A stretch of 31,267 nucleotides of DNA from an uncultured Flavobacteriales bacterium (GTDB taxonomy: Bacteria > Bacteroidota > Bacteroidia > Flavobacteriales > Flavobacteriaceae). The stretch is taken from contig CAJVXR010000008.1 of NCBI GenBank assembly GCA_913009535.1, positions 1 through 31,267 of the forward strand, written 5' to 3'. The position numbers were made by a program, and so were the translations under genes. This document shows positions 25,317 through 31,267 of the stretch, in pieces (within the stretch, counting starts at the first letter, position 1; each line of letters opens with the position of its first letter). Under the pieces are notes generated by a model. That model did not search any database. It saw only the letters and a program-made list of their open reading frames with translations, and had not been told where the DNA came from.

Positions 25317-26147
25317 ATGTCAATAATAACATTAACTACAGATTTTGGTATAAAAGACCACTTTACGGCCAATATTAAAGGTGCTATTTTCTCAGAGTTA
25401 CCTGATGTTAATATTGTTGATATATCTCATCAAATATCTCCATTTAATATATTAGAGGCAGCTTATATAATTCAAAATTCTTACACAAGCTTTCCAATAA
25501 ACACAATACACATCATCGGAGTTGACTCAGAATTAAACCCTGAAAATAAACATCTAGTGGTCAAATTTGAAGGGCAATACTTTATTTGTGCTGACAATGG
25601 AATTATGAGTATGGCTTGCTTAAATATAGAGCCTGAAGAAATTGTAGAAATAAATATTCATGATAACTTGATTTCAAATTTTAGTGTTTTAGATGTATTT
25701 GTTAAAGTAGCATGTCACATTTCAAGAGGAGGTAAACTTGAAGTAATTGGAAAAAATATTGATAAAATAAAATCTGTAAAAAACTTAACTCCTTTTATAA
25801 ATGAAAGTAAGAATCAGATTATAGGTAATGTTATTTATATAGATAATTACGGAAATGTAGTTACTAATATTACAAAATCTTTTTTTAGAGAAATATCTAA
25901 GTCAAGAGATTTTGAAATATCTGTAAGGAATTATAAATTCAAAAAAATACATAGTAAATATAGTGATATAGTAAATTTTAGTATTGATGAAAATAGAAGA
26001 AATAATGATGGTCAAGCTTTAGCTATTTTCAATTCAAGTTTAAATTTAGAAATTGCAATTTACAAAAGCAACCCTGTAAATTTTGGTACTGCAGCTTCTT
26101 TAATGGGGCTAAATATTTTAGACAGTGTAACCATAAACTTTAAATAG
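25317..26147 (+). CDS. SAM hydroxide adenosyltransferase (DUF62) family protein
   Basis: A 276-residue cytoplasmic protein homologous to the fluorinase/chlorinase fold. Most bacterial members hydrolyse S-adenosylmethionine to adenosine and methionine using an activated water. The N-terminal domain begins IITLTTDFGIKDHFTANIKG, with the conserved Asp in TTDFG. The TIHIIGVDSE and CADNGIMS motifs are also typical. The C-terminal beta-barrel domain (about 165-276) starts with IIGNVIYIDNYGNVVTNI. The halogenase-specific loop is not evident, so I favour the hydroxide type. It lies between phoH (divergent) and dnaN (same strand, 85-base gap with its own -7 element). Physiological role is unclear. Confidence 0.88.
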   Translation: MSIITLTTDFGIKDHFTANIKGAIFSELPDVNIVDISHQISPFNILEAAYIIQNSYTSFPINTIHIIGVDSELNPENKHLVVKFEGQYFICADNGIMSMACLNIEPEEIVEINIHDNLISNFSVLDVFVKVACHISRGGKLEVIGKNIDKIKSVKNLTPFINESKNQIIGNVIYIDNYGNVVTNITKSFFREISKSRDFEISVRNYKFKKIHSKYSDIVNFSIDENRRNNDGQALAIFNSSLNLEIAIYKSNPVNFGTAASLMGLNILDSVTINFK

Positions 26148-26199
26148 TTTACAAAAAAAACTGTTAATAAGTTTCTTTCCTTTATTTGTCTGTTTACAA

Positions 26200-26207
26200 T
26201 ATATTTG
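26200..26207 (+). promoter_or_regulatory. -7 promoter element for dnaN
   Basis: TATATTTG is a perfect TAnnTTTG match, 25 bases before the dnaN ATG. The -33 position shows only TTTC-like sequence, so the upstream half is weak. Confidence 0.48.
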
Positions 26208-26232
26208 TAGTTATAAATCTAAATTTCCAAAT

Positions 26233-27351
26233 ATGAAATTTATTGTTTCAAGCATAGCATTACTTAAAAAATTACAAATTGTTGGTGGAGTTATTAACTC
26301 TTCCAATACAATCCCTGTTCTTGATCATTTTCTATTTGAATTAGATAACTCTAATTTGAGTATTACTGCAAGTGACCTAGAAACCACAATGAGCACAACT
26401 ATAGAAGTTGACAGTAATAGTAAAGGAACTTTAGCTATCCCATCAAAACTTCTTTTAGATACATTAAAAACTTTTCCTGAGCAACCTTTAACCTTTGTTG
26501 TCCTTGAAAACCATATAATTGAGATTAATTCAAACCATGGTAAATATGCTTTAGCTTATTCTGACGGTGAACAATTTCCTAAGACTATTCAGTTAGACAA
26601 TCCATCTTCAACAAAAATATCTAGCGAAGTTTTACTAAAGGCAATAAATAACACATTATTTGCAGCAGGTAATGACGACCTGAGACCAGTGATGAGCGGA
26701 GTGTTTTTTCAATTATCTAACAATAACTTAACTTTTGTAGCTACTGATGCACATAAACTTGTTAAGTACACTAGGAGTGACTTTACAGCATCTGAAACTG
26801 CGGAGTTTATTATGCCAAAAAAACCACTTAATTTACTTAAAACTATACTAAACGATAATGATCAAGAAATTGAGGTCGAATACAATGACTCTAACGCTAA
26901 GTTCATACTTAACGATAGTCTTATAATATGTAGATTAATTGACGGCAACTATCCTAATTATGAAGCTGTAATTCCAAAAGAAAATCCAAACGTATTAACT
27001 ATTGACAGAATTCAATTTTTGAATTCTGTAAAAAGAGTTTCTATTTTCTCTAACAAAACAACTCATCAAATAAGACTAAAAGCAGCAGGTGCTGAATTAA
27101 ATATTTCTGCTGAAGATCTAGATTTTAGTAATAAAGCAGAAGAGAGATTGACTTGTGATTACCAAGGTGATGATATACAAATAGGATTTAACTCTAGATT
27201 TTTATTAGAAATGTTAAATAATTTAGAATCCTCTGAAATTAAACTTGAAATGAGCTTACCAAATAGAGCAGGTATCTTAAAACCAACTAGCGGAAATGTG
27301 GATGGTGAAAGTATAACTATGCTAGTTATGCCAGTTATGCTAAATAGTTAA
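26233..27351 (+). CDS. dnaN: DNA polymerase III beta subunit (sliding clamp)
   Basis: Homodimeric ring clamp that tethers DNA polymerase III to the template. The 372-residue length and the three repeated clamp folds (about 1-120, 128-245, 247-372) match the family. Landmarks are MKFIVSSIALLKKLQIVGGVI at the start, IPVLDHFLF, RPVMSGVFFQL, FVATDAHKLVKY, RLIDGNYPNYEAVIP, and the terminal ITMLVMPVMLNS. All hydrophobic pocket segments look intact. dnaA and recF are not adjacent, as is common in Bacteroidota. It converges on a secreted-protein gene with a 5-base gap. Confidence 0.97.
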   Translation: MKFIVSSIALLKKLQIVGGVINSSNTIPVLDHFLFELDNSNLSITASDLETTMSTTIEVDSNSKGTLAIPSKLLLDTLKTFPEQPLTFVVLENHIIEINSNHGKYALAYSDGEQFPKTIQLDNPSSTKISSEVLLKAINNTLFAAGNDDLRPVMSGVFFQLSNNNLTFVATDAHKLVKYTRSDFTASETAEFIMPKKPLNLLKTILNDNDQEIEVEYNDSNAKFILNDSLIICRLIDGNYPNYEAVIPKENPNVLTIDRIQFLNSVKRVSIFSNKTTHQIRLKAAGAELNISAEDLDFSNKAEERLTCDYQGDDIQIGFNSRFLLEMLNNLESSEIKLEMSLPNRAGILKPTSGNVDGESITMLVMPVMLNS

Positions 27352-27356
27352 TATTT

Positions 27357-28004
27357 TTATTTCTTAAAAACTACAAGTTTCGCCTTATAACCAGTCATTA
27401 TTAACCACTTATTGTTAGATAAATTATTGCCATTTTCATCAAAAACACTCAATTGAGCTGTATTAGGACTAGACTCTCCTTCGTTTAAGGCTAGAAACTC
27501 TATATTATTATAACCTTCCATTAAATCAATGTCTATTGTATAATAACTTGCTGTTAAAGTTATATTTGGATGTATAACAATATTATTTAACATTAATTTA
27601 ATTCTATCGCCATCAACATATTCATGATCTCTACATTTTATTATAATGTACTTCGATTCTGTTTCTAACTCGCCTAAATAAAAATCTTTTCTAAACTTTG
27701 AAGACGTAGTATTTCCTTCTTTGAAGGTCTGCTTTATATCCCAAGTAGGTGATACCAAATCTGTTTTGTTAGTAATATCTAAATCAGGTTTTTTAAGAGC
27801 ATTACTTAAATTATAATTAAAAAAAGGAATTATTAGTTTATTAGTTAAGCCCCTAACTAAAGGTACTTTTACAGGAAATGTATTTAACGGGATTTCATTA
27901 TCCTCAAGAGATTTAATTATTAATGTTTTCACCGAACTATCTTGCTGTGAATAAGATAAATAACAGGACAAAACAAAAAATAAAAATAAAAATTTATATC
28001 TCAT
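27357..28004 (-). CDS. Secreted protein of unknown function
   Basis: A 215-residue protein with a clear signal peptide (about 1-19, ending CYLSYSQ). The mature protein looks beta-rich, with LNNIVIHPNITLTASYYTID and a Gly/Asn turn pattern near the C-terminus (EGYNNIEFLALNEGESSPNT). This resembles secreted flavobacterial proteins often annotated only as 'secreted protein' near dnaN or gliding genes. I recognise no catalytic motif. Cys130 lies in IIKCRDHEYVDGDRI, a segment that could be structural. Single-gene unit converging on dnaN, divergent from the TauE/SafE gene. Confidence 0.75.
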   Translation of the reverse strand: MRYKFLFLFFVLSCYLSYSQQDSSVKTLIIKSLEDNEIPLNTFPVKVPLVRGLTNKLIIPFFNYNLSNALKKPDLDITNKTDLVSPTWDIKQTFKEGNTTSSKFRKDFYLGELETESKYIIIKCRDHEYVDGDRIKLMLNNIVIHPNITLTASYYTIDIDLMEGYNNIEFLALNEGESSPNTAQLSVFDENGNNLSNNKWLIMTGYKAKLVVFKK

Positions 28005-28022
28005 TAAATATATAATTATAGA

Positions 28023-28053
28023 TTTGTTAAAGATATTTAAAATTATCGTTTTG
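28023..28053 (+). promoter_or_regulatory. Candidate promoter for the TauE/SafE gene
   Basis: TTTG (28023-28026), 19 bases, then TCGTTTTG (28046-28053), one mismatch to TAnnTTTG. It would give a leader of about 30 bases before the ATG at 28089. Confidence 0.42.
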
Positions 28054-28088
28054 AAATTTATATTAACATAATTTTAATTCAGAAATAA

Positions 28089-28889
28089 ATGGATTTAAAT
28101 ATAATTTTAGGCTATATAGGTGCACTTTTTGTTGGAATAACATTGGGGCTGATTGGTAGCGGTGGATCTATACTTTCCCTTCCAATATTTGTTTATTTAT
28201 TCGGAATCAATCCTGTTATTGCAACAGCTTATTCTTTATTTACTGTTGGACTAACTTCCTTTATTGGTTCCATTAAAAATATTAAACTAAAATTAATTCA
28301 CCTAAATACTGTTATTTACTTTTCTTTTTCTGCAGCAGTTTCTGTTTACCTAACTAGAAGGTATGTGATAGAGTTAATTCCAGATGAAATAATTTCAATT
28401 GGAGAACTGATAATAACTAAAGAGAAATTTTTAATGTTATTTTTTGCACTCTTAATATACTTCGCTGGAATAGCAATGATTAGAAAAAGAAAAGATAATG
28501 ATGCTAAAGAAAGAAGGGTTTATAAGTATAGTAAAGTATTAATTTTAACTGAGGGGACTGTAGTAGGCTTTATTACTGGGTTAGTTGGCGCTGGTGGAGG
28601 ATTTATTATTATTCCTGTATTAGTGCTTTTTAGTAAATTAGATATGAAAAAGGCCATAGCGACTTCTTTGGTAATAATTTCTATCAAATCACTTTTTGGT
28701 TTCATTGGGGATATAGAAAACCACTTTATAGACTGGTGGTTTTTAATAAAATTTTCATCTATTTCAATAATAGGTATTTTTATTGGCCAGGCGATAGGGC
28801 TTAAAGCCGATGGAAGTAAGTTAAAAAAAGGGTTTGGTTACTTTATTATAATTGTTGCCAGTTCAATACTTTTTAAAGAAGTTTTTTAA
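28089..28889 (+). CDS. TauE/SafE family sulfite exporter-like permease
   Basis: Inner-membrane protein of 266 residues with about eight transmembrane helices in two related halves. The N-terminal repeat has LGLIGSGGSILSLPIFVYLFG (residues about 19-39) and the second repeat has TGLVGAGGGFIIIPVLVL (about 164-181). These duplicated Gly-rich motifs followed by Pro and aromatic residues are diagnostic of TauE/SafE. Family members export sulfite, sulfoacetate or other anions; no sulfur genes are nearby, so the substrate is unknown. Its last 4 bases overlap the convergent beta-barrel gene. Confidence 0.92.
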   Translation: MDLNIILGYIGALFVGITLGLIGSGGSILSLPIFVYLFGINPVIATAYSLFTVGLTSFIGSIKNIKLKLIHLNTVIYFSFSAAVSVYLTRRYVIELIPDEIISIGELIITKEKFLMLFFALLIYFAGIAMIRKRKDNDAKERRVYKYSKVLILTEGTVVGFITGLVGAGGGFIIIPVLVLFSKLDMKKAIATSLVIISIKSLFGFIGDIENHFIDWWFLIKFSSISIIGIFIGQAIGLKADGSKLKKGFGYFIIIVASSILFKEVF

Positions 28890-29704
28890 AAACTCCAGAG
28901 ATATCCAAATGCTAAATTATACTGTGCGTAGAAAAAGTCTTGACTAGCTGTATCCGATTTATTCATAGTGGTTCTAACAGATGGTAATGAAACGTATCCT
29001 CCTTTGATCTCTGTTTGTATAAAAAAGTTCTTAAAAGCTCTAATATTCAATCCAAAAACAGTGTGTACACCATAACCTGACAAATAAAAATTATCATTAC
29101 GTTTATTATTAAGCAAAGTAGCATTTGTCTTAGGTAACATAAAACCTAAACCTAATCCTTTGATAGAAGTAACCTTTAAAATTCCTTGTTCTAAAAATAA
29201 ATTATGTTTTCTAATTTCAAAATTTATATAATTTAAACCATCACTATGTTCATACTTTAAAAAACCCTCACTAATAGGCAGTAAAGTATTATCATAAACT
29301 CCATCATAAACAGTCCCGGAATCTTGGATAAATCCAGATATTCTAGATAATTGGTCCTGTTCCAAGACATACTTCATATGATCAATACCAAAGGATATAT
29401 CAATATTTTCTTTTATAAAATAACCTATTCTGAAGTTGTATTGAGGGATAGTTATTGTCGCTGGATTAAAGTAGTTGTCAAAACTGAATTCAGTTTGTCT
29501 ATCCTGAGCAGTTGCATCATGTATTGTGAAGTCATAATTATCTCCTTTGAAATGAATATCTGATTTTGAATACCATGAAAAATTCCATCCCCAATAAGAA
29601 TAAATGTCTCCTTTGTTGTAGCTAGATTTTGTTTGTGCTTCAGAATTAAAAAAATATAGAAACATTAGAGTAAAAAAAAGAATTTTAAGGAAATATTTTG
29701 ACAT
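28886..29704 (-). CDS. Outer-membrane beta-barrel protein, unknown function
   Basis: A 272-residue exported protein with signal peptide (about 1-23, ending FNSEAQ). The mature part is aromatic-rich with alternating strands (YWGWNFSWYSKSDIHF, FRIGYFIKENIDISFGIDHMKY). It ends in FGYLWSF; a terminal Phe is the usual signal for beta-barrel assembly. I have seen similar WGWN-x-x-WYS proteins in flavobacteria annotated as hypothetical; no function is established. A minus-strand -7 element (29728-29735) precedes it. It overlaps the convergent TauE/SafE gene by 4 bases. Confidence 0.78.
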   Translation of the reverse strand: MSKYFLKILFFTLMFLYFFNSEAQTKSSYNKGDIYSYWGWNFSWYSKSDIHFKGDNYDFTIHDATAQDRQTEFSFDNYFNPATITIPQYNFRIGYFIKENIDISFGIDHMKYVLEQDQLSRISGFIQDSGTVYDGVYDNTLLPISEGFLKYEHSDGLNYINFEIRKHNLFLEQGILKVTSIKGLGLGFMLPKTNATLLNNKRNDNFYLSGYGVHTVFGLNIRAFKNFFIQTEIKGGYVSLPSVRTTMNKSDTASQDFFYAQYNLAFGYLWSF

Positions 29705-29727
29705 TCTATTTTATTGGATATTTTGTG

Positions 29728-29735
29728 CAAATATA
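29728..29735 (-). promoter_or_regulatory. -7 promoter element for the beta-barrel gene
   Basis: Minus-strand TATATTTG, a perfect TAnnTTTG, ends 23 bases before the ATG at 29704. A TTG lies 15 bases upstream (29753-29751), slightly too close for the usual spacing. Confidence 0.45.
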
Positions 29736-29762
29736 TAAAACAAATACAAACAATATTTCTAA

Positions 29763-30092
29763 TTAATTACAAATAGCATCAATTTCAATACTTAACTCAT
29801 CCAGAGCATCCTCTAATATTAATCCATCTTGTTCATTAGATAAAATAACTTGTAAACTAGCTATATCATTTTCTGATAAGTTAGAATAAATACAAAGCAA
29901 ATTATTTAGACTTTCATTGGTAGCTAAACAATCAATTGGATTTTCTTCTACTAAATTAGAAACATTACTGAGTTCAGTAATAAAATCTACTGTAGAACTA
30001 CTGCAGTCAGAGTTATTTATTTCGGATTGGTCATCAGAACTATTTGAACAAGAGATAAAAGATAAAAATACTATAAATATTATTTTACGCAT
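29763..30092 (-). CDS. Small lipoprotein, unassigned
   Basis: A 109-residue lipoprotein: the signal peptide ends in LSFISC, so Cys15 would be lipidated. It is followed by SNSSDDQSE, an acidic/serine start of the kind that directs Bacteroidota lipoproteins to the cell surface. Four further cysteines (in SDCSSS, PIDCLA, LLCIYS and DAICN) are evenly spread and could form two disulfides. The mature part is predicted helical and acidic. No family recognised. It is supported by a good lipobox and a perfect -7 element TATTTTTG (30126-30119) 27 bases upstream. It lies upstream of the beta-barrel gene on the same strand with a 58-base gap. Confidence 0.66.
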   Translation of the reverse strand: MRKIIFIVFLSFISCSNSSDDQSEINNSDCSSSTVDFITELSNVSNLVEENPIDCLATNESLNNLLCIYSNLSENDIASLQVILSNEQDGLILEDALDELSIEIDAICN

Positions 30093-30118
30093 GAGTAATT
30101 GTGTGAATAATTTGTAAG

Positions 30119-30126
30119 CAAAAATA
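30119..30126 (-). promoter_or_regulatory. -7 promoter element for the small lipoprotein
   Basis: Minus-strand TATTTTTG is a perfect TAnnTTTG, ending 26 bases before the ATG at 30092. No TTG at the right distance upstream. Confidence 0.42.
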
Positions 30127-30176
30127 GTGTTTTTACAATTTGTTGTATATTTATTTAATAATAAATAAATAAAATT

Positions 30177-30752
30177 ATGAATAAAATAAAAACAATTTTA
30201 ACAATTTTAGTACTTAGTGCTATAATTTACTCATGCAACAACACTGCTGTAACAGGCATTGTAGTAAGCGAAGAGGACAAAACTAAATTTCAAGATCAAA
30301 TTGCAGCTTTTAGAACATTTACAAAAGCTTTTTATGATGAAGATATTGATCTTTTTATGAGTGTAATGTCAGATTCAGTAAAATGGAGTCCGCCATCTTA
30401 TAACGGAAATAAAATTTTAGGTTCAGATGATATTAAATCTGCAGGGATGAGTTATTTTCAAGGCTATGATCAAATAACCTTTAATGAAGGTGAAGGTTTA
30501 GTTGGTTCTGACTATGCTTATTGGTCTGGTTCACTTTATTCTGTTGGTGAAACTAACACTGACCCATTGGTAATGAGAATTTACGGAACATGGGCTATGA
30601 AACACACTGAAACAGGAGCTCCCGTTTACAATAAGTGGTACGGAGTACTTACATTTAATGAGGATGGCAAAATAGCTGTTTTTTCAGACTGGTTTGATGT
30701 GAATGGTATGCAAGTACAAATAGACAATTTTATCGAATCTAATAAAAACTAA
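30177..30752 (+). CDS. Lipoprotein with NTF2/SnoaL-like domain
   Basis: A 191-residue lipoprotein. The signal peptide ends in IIYSC, so Cys20 would be lipidated, with mature start CNNTAVTG. From about residue 38 the sequence follows a SnoaL-like NTF2 fold: a helix AFRTFTKAFYDEDIDLFMSV, then SDSVKWSPPSYNG, then beta strands GSDYAYWSGSLYSV, MRIYGTWAMKH and KWYGVLTFNEDGKIAVFSDWFD. Such domains form a cone-shaped pocket and can be enzymes or ligand binders; no catalytic residues can be singled out. The next gene begins 12 bases downstream and its mature N-terminus starts with the same CNNTAV, so the pair is likely an operon of related exported lipoproteins. Confidence 0.82.
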   Translation: MNKIKTILTILVLSAIIYSCNNTAVTGIVVSEEDKTKFQDQIAAFRTFTKAFYDEDIDLFMSVMSDSVKWSPPSYNGNKILGSDDIKSAGMSYFQGYDQITFNEGEGLVGSDYAYWSGSLYSVGETNTDPLVMRIYGTWAMKHTETGAPVYNKWYGVLTFNEDGKIAVFSDWFDVNGMQVQIDNFIESNKN

Positions 30753-30764
30753 AAAAAAACGATT

Positions 30765-31267
30765 ATGAAAAACTTATTATTATTAACAGCAGTTACATCT
30801 TTATTTTTGGGGTGCAACAATACAGCTGTAAACAAAGCAATGGACTCAGTTACACCTGAAGCCGAAGTAATAGTATTTCCTTCCATGGTAGGAGAGCCTT
30901 CGACTGGCGAACCGGATGGTCCTCACACGTCTGTAGAGTGGAGAGTTTGGGCATACAGTACTGCAGCACCATCTTTTATTGCAGCAAATTGCTCAGTAAT
31001 GGCTATGGACGGTACAATGCTAAGAGAAGGAACTAATGGATGGACAGCCATGGCTGCAAATCCTAGAGGAATGTCAGATCCAGAGAATGGGTGGAAAGAT
31101 GCACATGAGGCAATGCCTATGGTTGGAGATGCTCCGGCTATGCAATGGGCTATGGCTTATATGGGTGGTAAAACACCAATGATGGATAGTGATGGATGGG
31201 CATGGATGTTACACGGAGATATGGGAGAAGACAACACAAAACATCTTGTATTTAACAAAGAAGATGC
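30765..31267 (+). CDS. Met/Trp-rich lipoprotein, C-terminus cut by window edge
   Basis: 167 codons are visible and the frame is still open at the right edge. The start is ATG at 30765 after an A-rich stretch. The signal peptide ends in SLFLGC, so Cys17 would be lipidated, with mature start CNNTAVNK as in the upstream gene. The body is unusual: 17 Met and 7 Trp in 167 residues, with the motif DGTMLREGTNGWTAM (82-96), then GMSDPENGWKDAHEAMP, MQWAMAYMGGKTPMM, and DGWAWMLHGDMG. I recall bacterial secreted proteins with a similar LREGTNGWTC / MLQGD layout lacking a named function. GC content is higher than neighbours, explained at least partly by Gly, Ala, Met and Trp codons. No function proposed. 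Confidence 0.8.
   Translation, partial: MKNLLLLTAVTSLFLGCNNTAVNKAMDSVTPEAEVIVFPSMVGEPSTGEPDGPHTSVEWRVWAYSTAAPSFIAANCSVMAMDGTMLREGTNGWTAMAANPRGMSDPENGWKDAHEAMPMVGDAPAMQWAMAYMGGKTPMMDSDGWAWMLHGDMGEDNTKHLVFNKED

Noticed and set aside
30149..30170. Inverted repeat ATTTATTTA/TAAATAAAT just before the NTF2-like lipoprotein gene
   Set aside because: It consists only of A and T in a very AT-rich leader; chance is a sufficient explanation and it has no T-tract or promoter match that would give it a role.
30765..31267. Horizontal transfer suggested by higher GC in the last gene
   Set aside because: The difference can come from Gly, Ala, Met and Trp codons; the shared CNNTAV start with the upstream gene speaks for local origin, and no mobile element is visible.
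1..31267. CRISPR arrays, tRNA/rRNA genes, insertion sequences, toxin-antitoxin or defence genes
   Set aside because: I looked for repeats with regular spacing, cloverleaf-like sequences, transposase motifs and known defence domains and saw none; the gaps are too short and all sizeable frames have housekeeping or envelope assignments.

Overview
The window looks like chromosomal core DNA of a flavobacterium (Bacteroidota, Flavobacteriia), probably a small-genome marine lineage. The DNA is very AT-rich and genes are packed closely: no gap without a gene exceeds 300 bases, and the largest is about 200. Shine-Dalgarno sequences are essentially absent. Several genes are preceded by the Bacteroidota -7 element TAnnTTTG, sometimes with a TTG/TTTG element 17-23 bases upstream. 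Family content points the same way: TonB-dependent receptor, DUF6452/DUF6048 pair, DUF4294 protein, long-form PurC, RNase Y next to zapA, and many short secreted proteins or lipoproteins. I see no tRNA or rRNA gene, CRISPR array, transposase, prophage or integration site.

Layout. 1-86: N-terminus of Lon (minus). 206-1519: UMF1-type MFS transporter (minus). 1601-3489: exported MsrB and dihydrolipoyl dehydrogenase (plus). 3484-3906: AroQ with a GTG start (minus). 3989-4876: XerD-type recombinase. 4900-7262 (minus): RNase Y, a probable 6S RNA in the 199-base gap, ZapA, and a small coiled-coil protein upstream of ZapA. 7384-11526 (plus): M23 peptidase and TonB-dependent receptor. 11529-13927 (minus): cysteine desulfurase and ornithine aminotransferase. 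14022-16616 (plus): RlmD, DUF6452 lipoprotein, DUF6048 protein. 16620-18567: divergent RNA methyltransferase and small SAM methyltransferase sharing a palindromic promoter region, followed by a ZIP transporter. 19244-21880: DUF4294, M42 peptidase, SGNH lipoprotein. 21930-25211 (minus): operon phoH-purC-AGCS symporter. 25317-27351 (plus): SAM hydroxide adenosyltransferase family protein and DnaN. 27357-30092: secreted protein, TauE/SafE transporter, outer-membrane beta-barrel, tiny lipoprotein. 30177-end (plus): NTF2-like lipoprotein and the start of a Met/Trp-rich lipoprotein cut by the window edge.

Functionally this is housekeeping: RNA modification and decay, cell division and chromosome segregation, replication, purine and shikimate biosynthesis, amino-acid metabolism, envelope biogenesis and transport. 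I did not find a clear new defence or mobile system. The most worthwhile items are the probable 6S RNA between zapA and rny, and the two-lipoprotein unit at the right edge whose mature N-termini begin identically (CNNTAV). Lesser items are a palindromic back-to-back promoter at 17.8 kb, a promoter that would give an almost leaderless mRNA for the SGNH lipoprotein, and hairpins lying exactly on convergent stop codons.
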